64,000 nt of DNA, taken from the NCBI GenBank assembly GCA_041918155.1, contig JAYRWH010000075.1, positions 1 to 64,000 on the forward strand. Reading direction: 5' to 3'. This stretch comes from UBA668 sp041918155. GTDB taxonomy: Bacteria; Actinomycetota; Acidimicrobiia; Acidimicrobiales; Ilumatobacteraceae. How positions within the stretch are numbered: position 1 is the first letter of the stretch; every line of letters begins with the position of its first letter. Shown one piece after another: positions 35,494 through 44,506 of the stretch. A program made the translations under genes and the position numbers. Below the pieces are notes generated by a model. The model saw nothing but the letters and a program-made list of their open reading frames with translations, was not told the DNA's origin and did not search any database.

Positions 35494-35513
35494 AACACTC
35501 CTCTATCGATTGC

Positions 35514-35527
35514 TGGTATCGCTACCA
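35514..35527. promoter_or_regulatory. LacI-type operator between GH2 and LacI genes
   Basis: TGGTA-TCGC-TACCA at 35514-35527 is the LacI-family pattern with a CG centre and flanking TA/TA. It lies 20 bp upstream of the GH2 start and 43 bp upstream of the LacI start, so the adjacent LacI protein is the likely binder. Confidence 0.6.
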
Positions 35528-35570
35528 TTTGCACCGTGAGTTCTTCGATTCGTCCCCGAGGAGCACCGGC

Positions 35571-36575
35571 ATGAGCCGCGGCGGCCGATCGCCGGTGATG
35601 GCCGACGTCGCCAAGCGTGCGGGCGTCGCGCCGATCACCGTGTCGCGCGTGATCAACGACCACCCGTCGGTCACTCCGGGGACACGGGCGCGCGTGCAAC
35701 AGGCGATCGACGAGTTGGGCTACCGCAGCAACATGGCCGCCCGGCTGCTCGCCGGCGGCAGGTCGCGTGTGATCGGCACGATCGGGGCAGAGACCAGCCT
35801 CTACGGCCCGCTCTACACCCTGTTCGGCATCGAGGCCGCCGCCCGTGCCTCGGGGCTCAAGGTGAACTTCGTGACGATGCGCGAGCACACCGTCGACGAG
35901 CTCCAGCTGTGCTTCGAGCAGCTTCAGGACGCCCATGTCGACGGGGCCATCGTGATCGCCCCGATGAACACCGTGCTCTCGTCGCTGGCAGCGATCGCGC
36001 CGCCAGTTCCGTTGGTGGTGACATCCGGTGCCGCCGGCGCGGCCGGCATGGTCACCATCGATCAGGCACGCGGTGCGCGCCTGGCCACCCGCCACCTGCT
36101 CGACGGCGGCCACCGCACGGTGCACCACGTACGCGGCCCAGAGGGCTGGCTCGACGCCGATGCTCGCTCCACCGGTTGGAGCGACGAGTTGGGCGCACAG
36201 CGGCGCACGTGCTCGAAGGTGCTGGTCGGCGACTGGACGGCGCGTTCGGGCTACGCGGCCGGCAAAGTGTTCGCGGCCGATCCCGACGTGACCGCGATCT
36301 TCGTCGCCAATGATCAGATGGCGCTCGGAGTGATGCTCGCCCTGCACGACGCCGGCCGCGACATCCCCGGCGATGTCAGCGTCGTCGGTTTCGACGACAC
36401 CCAGGAGTCGGAGTACTTCCACCCTCCGCTCACCACGGTGCGCCAGGATCTCGACGAGGTGGGCCGCGCGAGCGTCGGCCTGCTGCTCGAACTGATCGAG
36501 GGCGCAGCGGCGCGTGAGGTGCACATCGAGCCCACGCTGGTCGTGCGGGCCAGCACCCGCCCTCTGCGGGGCTGA
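35571..36575 (+). CDS. LacI-family transcriptional regulator
   Basis: A 334-residue repressor. The HTH and hinge read VMADVAKRAGVAPITVSRVI and NMAARLLAGGRSRVIGTIGA; the periplasmic-binding-protein-like effector domain ends with DVSVVGFDDTQESEYFHPPL and LTTVRQDLDEVGRAS. The ATG at 35571 follows GAGGAG by 7 nt; an upstream TTG at 35529 would overlap the operator. It probably represses the divergent GH2 gene and senses a sugar. Confidence 0.92.
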   Translation: MSRGGRSPVMADVAKRAGVAPITVSRVINDHPSVTPGTRARVQQAIDELGYRSNMAARLLAGGRSRVIGTIGAETSLYGPLYTLFGIEAAARASGLKVNFVTMREHTVDELQLCFEQLQDAHVDGAIVIAPMNTVLSSLAAIAPPVPLVVTSGAAGAAGMVTIDQARGARLATRHLLDGGHRTVHHVRGPEGWLDADARSTGWSDELGAQRRTCSKVLVGDWTARSGYAAGKVFAADPDVTAIFVANDQMALGVMLALHDAGRDIPGDVSVVGFDDTQESEYFHPPLTTVRQDLDEVGRASVGLLLELIEGAAAREVHIEPTLVVRASTRPLRG

Positions 36576-36583
36576 CCGACCGG

Positions 36584-39418
36584 TCACTCGACCTTCTCCT
36601 CCACCTTGCCGCTGCGGCGGATGGTGCGTTCGTCCATGCCGAGGTAGCTGGCGATGACGGCCGGGTCGTTGCGCACGACGTCGGGCGTGCCCTCGGCGAT
36701 CACCTTGCCCAGTTCCAGGCAGTAGACGCGGTCACTCATGCCCATGATCAGCGGCATGTCGTGCTCGATGATGAGCATCGACGCACCCAATTCCTTGCGG
36801 ATCTCCACCAGCAGCGGACCCATCGCCTCGGCTTCGCGCTGGGCGATGCCGGCGGTGGGCTCGTCGAGGCACAGCACCCGCGCGTCAAGGGCGAGCAGGC
36901 CCGCGAGTTCCACGATGCGGCGCGTACCGGTGGACAGCTCGGAGATCGGGCGGTCGGCGTAGCGGCCGAGGCCGAGGAAGTTGACCAGTTCGGCGGCTTC
37001 ACTGCGCTGTCGCCGTGCCTTCAAGTGAGCCGACGGCAGGAACAGCGCTGTCTCGATGAGACCGGAACGGCCACGCGCCTCGAGCGCCACCTGCACCGTT
37101 TCGCGCACCGTGAGTTCAGGGAACAAGGTGGCCGACTGGAATGTGCGGCCGATGCCCTTGCGCGCGCGCACCGCCGGCTGATCATGGCTGACATCGTGGC
37201 CGAGCAGTTCCACCCGACCCTTGCTGGGCACGTAGCCGCCGATCGCGTTCATCAACGTGGTCTTGCCGGCGCCGTTGGTGCCGATCAGGCCCACGATCTC
37301 GCCGCTGCGCACCTCGATCGAGATCCGGTCGTTGGCCTTCACACCGCCGAAGGCGACGCTGATGTCGGTGGCCTTCAGCGGCACGTCGTGCTCGGCCCGC
37401 GAGCGGGTCGCTGAGCGCAATGACGAAGGGGACGTCGAGACAGTCTTCTCGACCGGTGGCAGCTTCGCCTCCAGCCGGCGGTAGAGCGCGGCGCGAACGC
37501 GATAGGCGATGTGGATGAAGCCACCGGGGAAGTACAGCAACAACACCAACAGGCCGACGCTGGACGTCAGCAGCGGCAACACCTCGTTGCCCTCGGCGAA
37601 CGTGGGCAGGCCGATCACCCACAGGGCACCGATCACCGAGCCGGTGACCGAGCCCATGCCACCGATGACCACGATCGCCACCAGAGTGAGCGAGCCGTCG
37701 ACGAGGAAGCGCTGGTCACTGAAGCTGACCTGCTGAGCGCAACCGGCGAGGAAGGCACCGCCGATACCGGCGATCGCCCCAGACAACGCGAACGCGCGGA
37801 GCTTGGCGACCCCCGGCCGCACCGTGTAGCCCGCAGCAGTGGTGGGGTTGTCGCGCACGGCGATCGTGACGCGGCCGACACCACTGCGGCGCAGGCGGGC
37901 GAGGAGCGCCATCAACACCACCAGCGTGCCGAACACCACCCAGTAGTAATTCTTCTGCTCGTTGAGGTCGAGGCCGAAGAACGCACCACGTGGGAAGGGG
38001 ACGCTCGTGGAGTTGCCGCCGGAGAGGATGTCCTGTCGGTACATCCAGGCCGCGGCAGCGACCGCGAACGCCGAGGTGCTGACCGCCAGCAACAGGCCGC
38101 GCACACGCAGCGCACCCGAACCGATGATGGCCGCGATATCCGCGGTGACAAAGCCGGCCAAGAAGACCGACACCAAGAACGGCAGGGGGCTCAGCTTGAG
38201 GTAGATCAGCTGCGTGTCGCCCAGCGACATGTCGATCTCCATGCCGCGCGTGAACGCTGCCGCCGTCAGCGCGCCGATTCCGGCGAAGGCCATCTGACCG
38301 AGCGACAACTGCCCGGCCCACCCGGTGAGCACCGTCATCGACAGCGCACAGATCGCGAAGGCCAGGATCGACGCGTAGAGGAGAAGGCGCGAGGGGCGGT
38401 CGACGAACAGCGGCACCATGGCGCCGAACACGAGCGGGACGAGCAGGGTGAGGCGGTCGAGGTTGCGCACCCAGAAGATCGTCTTCAGCCGCTCGGGCAC
38501 GGCCTCGACCTTCGGGGTGAACGCGAACACGGCGTCGCCGGGCGAACGTTCGCGTGACAAAACACCCACCGCGACGAGTACCACCACGAGCAGGAGCATG
38601 TCGATGAGGCCCGGGTCGGCGATGAAGTTGAACTTGAACACCGCTTCGACGAGCCCGATGCCGACACCGGCGATGAGTGCCGTGCGGAACGATGTGAAGC
38701 GGGCGATCAGAGCGGCGACGAGGGCCCGCAGAAGCGACGTCGGCCCGATCGACGACAGGCTGGCCGACGAACCGTTCAGGCCGCCGAGCAGGACCATCGA
38801 GATCGTCCCCACCAACCCGCCAAGGCTCCACACGATGGTGGAGAGCGACTTCGGGTTGATCCCATGCATACGAGCGAGGTCGGGGTTGCCCGCCGCCGCG
38901 CGTACCGTGCGTCCCAGCAGGGTGCGGTTGAGGAACCACGTGAGCGCCAGAGCGACCAGCGGCACCGCCACCAGCACCAGCAACTGCGGACCCTTGAGGC
39001 GCATGTCGCCGATGTTCCAGATCTTGCCGATCGCCATCGGGTACGAGTGGCGCGGCTGCTCGTTTTCGGGCAGCGCAGTGAGGATCGCGAGCGACAGTTG
39101 GCTGACGCCGATGGTGGCCACGAGCAGGATCACCCGCGGCGCCCGGAACAATCGGCGCACGACGGTGAGCTCGATGATGGCACCCCACAACGTCCCGACC
39201 ACGAGGCCGACCAGCACCGACAACCAGAACGGCACGCCGTAGTTGAGGTTGCAGATGACGACGAGGCCGGATCCGAACAGGCCGATGTTGCCGACCGCGA
39301 AGTTGATCACCTTCGTGGAGCGGTAGATGAGCACGATCGACAGCGCGAACAGGCCGTACACCATGCCCTGCACCACGCCGTTGAGGACGATCTGGCCGGT
39401 GATCCATGTTGCGAGCAT
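36584..39418 (-). CDS. fused LivH-LivM-LivG ABC transporter protein (permease-permease-ATPase)
   Basis: A 944-residue fusion of three normally separate branched-chain-amino-acid-type (HAAT) ABC subunits. Residues 1-300: LivH-like permease (LNGVVQGMVYGLFALSIVLI). Residues 330-650: LivM-like permease (GWAGQLSLGQMAFAGIGALT). Residues 685-925: LivG-like ATPase with Walker A GTNGAGKTT, signature LSTGT in place of LSGGQ, and Walker B VLCLDEPTAG. It imports an amino acid or small organic acid. The ATG at 39418 shares its A with the end of the MFS-LivF gene (1-bp overlap), so both are co-translated. Confidence 0.9.
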   Translation of the reverse strand: MLATWITGQIVLNGVVQGMVYGLFALSIVLIYRSTKVINFAVGNIGLFGSGLVVICNLNYGVPFWLSVLVGLVVGTLWGAIIELTVVRRLFRAPRVILLVATIGVSQLSLAILTALPENEQPRHSYPMAIGKIWNIGDMRLKGPQLLVLVAVPLVALALTWFLNRTLLGRTVRAAAGNPDLARMHGINPKSLSTIVWSLGGLVGTISMVLLGGLNGSSASLSSIGPTSLLRALVAALIARFTSFRTALIAGVGIGLVEAVFKFNFIADPGLIDMLLLVVVLVAVGVLSRERSPGDAVFAFTPKVEAVPERLKTIFWVRNLDRLTLLVPLVFGAMVPLFVDRPSRLLLYASILAFAICALSMTVLTGWAGQLSLGQMAFAGIGALTAAAFTRGMEIDMSLGDTQLIYLKLSPLPFLVSVFLAGFVTADIAAIIGSGALRVRGLLLAVSTSAFAVAAAAWMYRQDILSGGNSTSVPFPRGAFFGLDLNEQKNYYWVVFGTLVVLMALLARLRRSGVGRVTIAVRDNPTTAAGYTVRPGVAKLRAFALSGAIAGIGGAFLAGCAQQVSFSDQRFLVDGSLTLVAIVVIGGMGSVTGSVIGALWVIGLPTFAEGNEVLPLLTSSVGLLVLLLYFPGGFIHIAYRVRAALYRRLEAKLPPVEKTVSTSPSSLRSATRSRAEHDVPLKATDISVAFGGVKANDRISIEVRSGEIVGLIGTNGAGKTTLMNAIGGYVPSKGRVELLGHDVSHDQPAVRARKGIGRTFQSATLFPELTVRETVQVALEARGRSGLIETALFLPSAHLKARRQRSEAAELVNFLGLGRYADRPISELSTGTRRIVELAGLLALDARVLCLDEPTAGIAQREAEAMGPLLVEIRKELGASMLIIEHDMPLIMGMSDRVYCLELGKVIAEGTPDVVRNDPAVIASYLGMDERTIRRSGKVEEKVE

Positions 39419-41619
39419 CAGCCGCCCTCCGCCCCGAGGAAGACGGCCCTGGCCAGGTCGTCGCGCTCCACAAGTTCCTTCATCGCTCCCTCGAAGCGCA
39501 CGTGGCCCTTCTCGAGGAATACAGCGCGGTCGGCGATCGACATGGCGACGTTGAGCGACTGCTCGACGACGATGATCGTCAGCCCACGCTCCTTCAACTC
39601 GCGCACGATGCCCACGACACGCTCGACCATGATCGGCGCCAGGCCGAGCGAGAGCTCGTCGATGATGAGCACCTTCGGCTCGGCAGCGAGCACGACGGCC
39701 ATCGCCAGCAATTGCTGCTGGCCACCGGACAGCGACGAGGCGGGTTCGCTGATGCGCTCCTTCAGCTCGGGGAACAACTCGATCGCGCGCTCGATGGCAC
39801 CATCCATCTCGGCACGATCGCGACGTTGGTTGTACGCCGCCATCACGAGGTTCTCGCGCACGCTCATGTCGTTGAACACGCCCTTGCCACCGGGCAGCAT
39901 GCAGATGCCAAGTCGCGACCTCATCTCCGGCGACACGAACGTGATCGAGCGGCCGTTCTGACGCACGACGCCGCGGCCGGGGGTGCCCAGGCCGGCGATG
40001 ACGCGCAGGATCGTCGACTTGCCGGCCCCGTTCGTGCCCAGCAGCGCGAGCACCTCGCCCTCCTTCACGTCGAAGTTCACGTCGAACAGGATCTGCACCT
40101 GGCCGTAGGAGAAATCGACGTGGCGCACCTGCAGGGCGGGCACGGTTGCGGGGTCGGCCAGGCGGCGATCGTGCTCATCGAGTTCCTCGCGGATCTCGGC
40201 GGTGACCATCGCCAGGTCGTTGCGCACCGAGTGGGCACCGCGGATGAGGAAGTAGCCGCCGATGATCGTGGAGGGGATCGACAGCACGATCACGGCCACG
40301 CGTGTGCTGTAGGCGTTGGTGAGCACGGCGGACATGAGTGCTCCGCCGGTGGCGCCGATGAAGAAGACGTACACGGAGCCCAGGGCGTTGCCCAAACCAC
40401 GAAGGCGATACGGCACGACGGCGGTCATGATCGGGCCGATCATTCCGAACGCAGCCCCCATCAACACAGCGGAGGGCACACCGACGATGGCGAACAACAC
40501 TGCATTGGGCATGAAGTACTGCACCGGCACGAGCAACGCCGACGGAAGGATGAGCTTGCCGACCAGGCCGAGGGCTTTCGCCGGATCACGCCGGTACAAC
40601 CCGTCGTAGTACTTCGCCACGAACGGAATGGTGATGAGTAGCGCCACGCCGCCGGCGGTGCCGACCGCACCACGGCCGAACGAGCCCAACCCGTACTCGT
40701 CCTCCATGAACAGGTTGCCGAGGATCGGCACGGTGAACAGGCCGAAGCCGAGGGAGGCAAAAGCCAGGATCACGCTGCGCAAGGTGCGAATCTGCATGAG
40801 CCGGGCGAAGGCGGCCTCCATCGAGATCGGCAGAGGATGCTCGTCCTCGATCACCTCGCCGATGACGTCCTTCTTCTCGTACTGACCACGCGGGGGCTCG
40901 GGCAGCCGGAGCGCGCTCAGCGACACCAGGGCAACCGGCAGCGCGAGGATGACGAACACCCACCGCCACGCCGACGGACCCCCGATCGCGGTCGCCAACG
41001 CACCCACGAGCAGAGGGCTGATCGTGCCGGTGACGCGCCCGGCGATGCTCAACGCAGCAGCGACGCGGCCGCGTGTTCCGATCGGGTACTGGTCGGCCAT
41101 CAACGAGCCCTGCACGGTGAACTCGTTCGACCGGGCGATACCGACGCCGAGCCGGGCGAGCACGAGCATGAACGCGTTCGCGGCGAGGCCGGACACCGCC
41201 ACCATGGCTGCAAAAACGACGTTGGCGATCGCGATGGTGCGACCACGCTTCTTGCGGTCGGCCAGCCAGCCCATCGGCAACGCCCCGACGATGAGGAAGC
41301 CACCAGACGCGGCGCTGATGAACACGATCGTGCCGTTGCTGATGTGCAACGAATCGCGGATGTCGGGCGCCAGGGTGCCGAGCACGGCCGACTCGAGGTT
41401 CACCATCGCCGAGAGCACGGCCAGGGTGGCAAAGGTGACCGTGCCGCCCATGCGCAGCGCGTCCTTGAGCGTCAACTCCTCGTCGTTGACACCGGGAAGC
41501 ACATCGTCGGCAAGCGCGTCGCGCTCGTCGTGCGCAGCGCGGCGCTCGGCTTCGAGATCGAGGATCGCCCCGGCCAAGGAGCCGGGGCGATCCGAAGGCG
41601 TCACTTCATCGTCAGGCAT
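39418..41619 (-). CDS. MFS transporter fused to LivF-type ABC ATPase
   Basis: A 733-residue fusion. Residues ~50-470 form a 12-TM major facilitator with motif A GWLADRKKRGRT near 115 and SMVNLESAVLG-type TM1. Residues ~495-733 are a LivF-like ATPase: Walker A GTNGAGKSTILRVIAG, signature SSLSGGQQQLLAMAVVL, Walker B VLIIDELSLGLAP, with the switch His replaced by VEQSLN (Q in position). An MFS carrier joined to the second ATPase of an ABC importer is unusual and its function is not known. The ATPase probably pairs with the LivG domain of the next gene; the MFS part may export or co-transport. It overlaps the SBP gene by 8 bp. Confidence 0.9.
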   Translation of the reverse strand: MPDDEVTPSDRPGSLAGAILDLEAERRAAHDERDALADDVLPGVNDEELTLKDALRMGGTVTFATLAVLSAMVNLESAVLGTLAPDIRDSLHISNGTIVFISAASGGFLIVGALPMGWLADRKKRGRTIAIANVVFAAMVAVSGLAANAFMLVLARLGVGIARSNEFTVQGSLMADQYPIGTRGRVAAALSIAGRVTGTISPLLVGALATAIGGPSAWRWVFVILALPVALVSLSALRLPEPPRGQYEKKDVIGEVIEDEHPLPISMEAAFARLMQIRTLRSVILAFASLGFGLFTVPILGNLFMEDEYGLGSFGRGAVGTAGGVALLITIPFVAKYYDGLYRRDPAKALGLVGKLILPSALLVPVQYFMPNAVLFAIVGVPSAVLMGAAFGMIGPIMTAVVPYRLRGLGNALGSVYVFFIGATGGALMSAVLTNAYSTRVAVIVLSIPSTIIGGYFLIRGAHSVRNDLAMVTAEIREELDEHDRRLADPATVPALQVRHVDFSYGQVQILFDVNFDVKEGEVLALLGTNGAGKSTILRVIAGLGTPGRGVVRQNGRSITFVSPEMRSRLGICMLPGGKGVFNDMSVRENLVMAAYNQRRDRAEMDGAIERAIELFPELKERISEPASSLSGGQQQLLAMAVVLAAEPKVLIIDELSLGLAPIMVERVVGIVRELKERGLTIIVVEQSLNVAMSIADRAVFLEKGHVRFEGAMKELVERDDLARAVFLGAEGG

Positions 41620-42958
41620 TTTCGGGCTTCATCGTCTCAGAGACCGGGTCCCACGTGAACAGGTATTGCTTCTGGTCGCCGTCCGCGGACGGAGGAGGTC
41701 CGAAGTGGTACGGGTCGGGTGAACCCGGCAGCATGATGTCGCCGAGGTTGTTGGCGGCGGTGGTGAAGGTGCCGTAGTTGAGCTCGGGGCCGGCCTTCTC
41801 CAGGATTGCCACCAGCAGGGCCAGATCGCGGCATGCATGCAGCGAAGCGGTGATCTGCGTCGACTCGCCTTCGGGCACCTCGTCGCCGGGCATCAGCGTC
41901 AGCCCGGCGGCGGTCTGGATGGCAAGGCACTCTGTGGTGGGGCTGCCCAGCTGCTCATAATAGTTGCCGCCGTCGAATGGACCGGCGGTCACCGCTCCTT
42001 CCATCACCGACAGGTCGTTGCCCTCGCCACCGATGTACGTGAGCGCGGCGTTGAGGTCGCCGAACAACAGCTGGGGTCGGAAGTCGGTGCGGGCCGTGCC
42101 ACCCGGGAAGAACGAACCGACGCTGCTGCCGATCATCAACACCTGATCGACGCCGTCGGCCTTGAACCGCTCCGCCAAGGCCTCCGAATCGGCCAAGCCC
42201 TGGTTCTGGTCAGCAGTAGTGGTGTCGATGTACGCCACCTCGATCGGCGTGATCCCGGCTGCCTCGAGCACCGGCTTGATCGAGTTCTCGTAGAGGTTCT
42301 CATCACCGCTAGCGCCGACTACGGCAACGTTCTCGCCCACGGCGCCACCCTCGGCCATCGCCTTCACGGCGTCGACCGCAGTGTCTTCGCTCGGGTCGGT
42401 GCTGTACCAGGCGACCTTGGCCTTCGACAGGCGCTCGGCTGACTGTGCACCATCGATGACGATCGTCTCGTTCGTGTCGACGTAGCAGAGCGCCTCGTCG
42501 TTCAAGAAGAAGCCCATCGCCAAGAACACGCCTTCGTCCTGGGTCAACTTCGTGCAGGCCGCAGCCGGCGACTCGTTGACACTGGGGTCGACCGCGGCGA
42601 ACACCGCCTCGAGCTGGCGCCCGAGCACACCACCGTTGGTGTTGATGTCGTCGACGATCGCTTGATATGCCGTCTCGTAATCACCATGATCGAAGCCGAG
42701 GATCGCCTTCAGTTGGCTGAGATCGACATAGGTGATACCGATCTTGATCGAGTCGACGGTAACGCCCGGCGCGCGATCGTCGACCACCGGCGCGAACGTG
42801 CTCTCGGTCGACCCGCTGTCGGTGGTGGCGGTCGACTCCGAGGTCGGCGTGGTGGCCGGTGTCGGGGCCGAGGTGGTGGACGCGGCTTCGTCCTTCTTGG
42901 TCGTGCACGCACTCAGCGCCACGAGGGCGGTGAGTCCGACGAGCAGTGGCCTACGCAT
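41612..42958 (-). CDS. ABC substrate-binding lipoprotein (LivK-like), copy 1
   Basis: A 448-residue extracellular binding protein with a lipoprotein signal (LLVGLTALVALSACTTKK, Cys 18) followed by a Thr/Ser-rich linker. The mature part has the type I periplasmic-binding fold: IKIGITYVDLSQLKAILGFD, DINTNGGVLGRQLEAVFA and ENVAVVGASGDENLYENSIK. It resembles the next gene throughout. ATG at 42958 with AAGGAG upstream. Its stop region overlaps the MFS-LivF start by 8 bp, tying it to that transporter. Ligand unknown. Confidence 0.9.
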   Translation of the reverse strand: MRRPLLVGLTALVALSACTTKKDEAASTTSAPTPATTPTSESTATTDSGSTESTFAPVVDDRAPGVTVDSIKIGITYVDLSQLKAILGFDHGDYETAYQAIVDDINTNGGVLGRQLEAVFAAVDPSVNESPAAACTKLTQDEGVFLAMGFFLNDEALCYVDTNETIVIDGAQSAERLSKAKVAWYSTDPSEDTAVDAVKAMAEGGAVGENVAVVGASGDENLYENSIKPVLEAAGITPIEVAYIDTTTADQNQGLADSEALAERFKADGVDQVLMIGSSVGSFFPGGTARTDFRPQLLFGDLNAALTYIGGEGNDLSVMEGAVTAGPFDGGNYYEQLGSPTTECLAIQTAAGLTLMPGDEVPEGESTQITASLHACRDLALLVAILEKAGPELNYGTFTTAANNLGDIMLPGSPDPYHFGPPPSADGDQKQYLFTWDPVSETMKPENA

Positions 42959-43001
42959 TTGCTGTCTCCTTCACACTTGCTACTCAGGATGAATCTTCAC
43001 C

Positions 43002-43020
43002 CGCCGAGAGAATCTCGGCG
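43002..43020 (-). terminator. hairpin between the two substrate-binding-protein genes
   Basis: CGCCGAGA-GAA-TCTCGGCG is a perfect 8-bp stem with a 3-nt loop directly after the copy-2 stop codon. There is no U-tract, so it may be a processing site or weak terminator that sets relative expression of copy 2 and downstream genes. Confidence 0.45.
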
Positions 43021-43021
43021 C

Positions 43022-44368
43022 TCAGGGGCCTTCGAGTTCGATCGTCTGGGTAGCAGAGTCCCAGGCGAAGATGTAGAGCTGGGGGTCGCCATCGGCCGAC
43101 GGCGGCGGGCCGAAGTGCCACGGATCGGGCGAGCTGGCGAGCAGGACGTCGCCGAGGTTGTTGCCAGCGGTAGTGAAGGTGCCGTAGTTCAGCTCTGCAC
43201 CCGCCTTCTCCAGGATCGCTACCAGCAGGCCGATCGTGCGGCAGGCGATGAGCGACGACCCGATCTGTTGCGACTCGCCTTCGGGCACTTCGTCCGCCGG
43301 AATCAGAGTGAGGCCCGCGGCTTCCATGAGATCCACGCACTCGCTGGTGGGGCTGCCCAGTGTCTCGTAGTCGTTCACTGTGTCGAAGGCCGCCGTGGCG
43401 ATCGCCCCCTCCATCACCGACAGGTCGTTGCCCTCGCCGATCGTGTAGGTGCTCATCGAGTTGAGGTCTTGGAACACCAGCATCGGCCGGTAGTCGGTAC
43501 GGGCGAGGCCGCCAGGGAAGAAGCCACCAGCGGTGCCGACGATCAGCACCTGATCAGCACCGTCGGCCTTGAACCGCTCGGAAAGCGCCTCCGCGCTGGC
43601 GTACGTAGCGTTGGCATCGCCGGACGAAACATCGATGAAGGCCACATCCACAGGCGAGATGCCCGCTGCCTCGAGCACCGGCTTGATCGTCTCCTCGTAG
43701 AGGGCCTCATCGCCGGCGGAACCCACGACCGCCAGGTTCTCACTGAGGCGGCCCGCCTCGGCCAGCACGCCGAAGCCGGCGACCGCCTGATCCTCGCTGA
43801 CATCAGTGGTGTACCACGCCACCTTGGCCTTGGCCAGCCGCTCGGCGGTCTGGCTGCCACCGATGACGGGCGTCTCGTTGACATCGACGTAGCACAGCGG
43901 TTCGTCGTCGAGGAAGAACCCGACTGCAACGAATACCTCTTCGTCCTGGGTGAGCTTGGTGCAGGCTGCGGCCGGGGACTCGTTGACGCTGGGATCGACC
44001 GGGGCGTACACGGCCTCGAGCGTGCGACCGTGGATGCCACCATTGGCGTTGATGTCGTCGATGACGGCGTTGTAGGCCCCCTCGTAGTCACCATGGTCGA
44101 AGCCGAGAATCGCCCCAACGGTGCTGAAGTCGACATACGTGATACCGACCTTGATCGTGTCGTCGGTGACGCCGGGCGCACGATCATCGACCACGGGGGC
44201 AAATGTGCTCGCCGTCGACCCGCCATCGGTGGTGGCGGTCGACTCGGACGTTGCTGTCGTCGCCGATGTCGCCGCCGCCGTGGTGGAGACGGCTTCGTCG
44301 TCCTTCTTCGTCGTGCATGCTCCCAATGCGGCGAGGCCGATCAGACCGACGAGCAGTGACTTGCGCAT
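43022..44368 (-). CDS. ABC substrate-binding lipoprotein (LivK-like), copy 2
   Basis: A 448-residue lipoprotein (LLVGLIGLAALGACTTKKDD) with the same length and architecture as copy 1. Identical or near-identical stretches such as VDDRAPGV, DPSVNESPAAACTKLTQDE and LNYGTFTTAGNNLGD show that the two arose by tandem duplication. The ATG at 44368 follows AAAGGAA. Divergence between the copies in the middle lobe (for example SNGGFFPGGLARTDYRP versus GSFFPGGTARTDFRP) suggests different ligands. It is the first gene of the transporter operon. Confidence 0.9.
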   Translation of the reverse strand: MRKSLLVGLIGLAALGACTTKKDDEAVSTTAAATSATTATSESTATTDGGSTASTFAPVVDDRAPGVTDDTIKVGITYVDFSTVGAILGFDHGDYEGAYNAVIDDINANGGIHGRTLEAVYAPVDPSVNESPAAACTKLTQDEEVFVAVGFFLDDEPLCYVDVNETPVIGGSQTAERLAKAKVAWYTTDVSEDQAVAGFGVLAEAGRLSENLAVVGSAGDEALYEETIKPVLEAAGISPVDVAFIDVSSGDANATYASAEALSERFKADGADQVLIVGTAGGFFPGGLARTDYRPMLVFQDLNSMSTYTIGEGNDLSVMEGAIATAAFDTVNDYETLGSPTSECVDLMEAAGLTLIPADEVPEGESQQIGSSLIACRTIGLLVAILEKAGAELNYGTFTTAGNNLGDVLLASSPDPWHFGPPPSADGDPQLYIFAWDSATQTIELEGP

Positions 44369-44426
44369 GGGAGTTCCTTTCGCACCGGAGGGCGACCGGT
44401 CACTGGTGAATCGACCGACCAGGGCC

Positions 44427-44450
44427 AAATTCTTGTGGTAGTGAGAATTT
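44427..44450. promoter_or_regulatory. inverted repeat upstream of SBP/ABC operon
   Basis: AAATTCT (44427-44433) and AGAATTT (44444-44450) form a perfect 7-bp inverted repeat with a 10-nt spacer. It lies in the 138-bp gap between the TetR gene stop and the first binding-protein gene and is a probable TetR-type operator for the transporter operon. Confidence 0.5.
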
Positions 44451-44506
44451 ACACCATTGTGACGCCCGGCACCAGCCCCAACTCCTGTGACATGCAGAAT
44501 CCCTGG

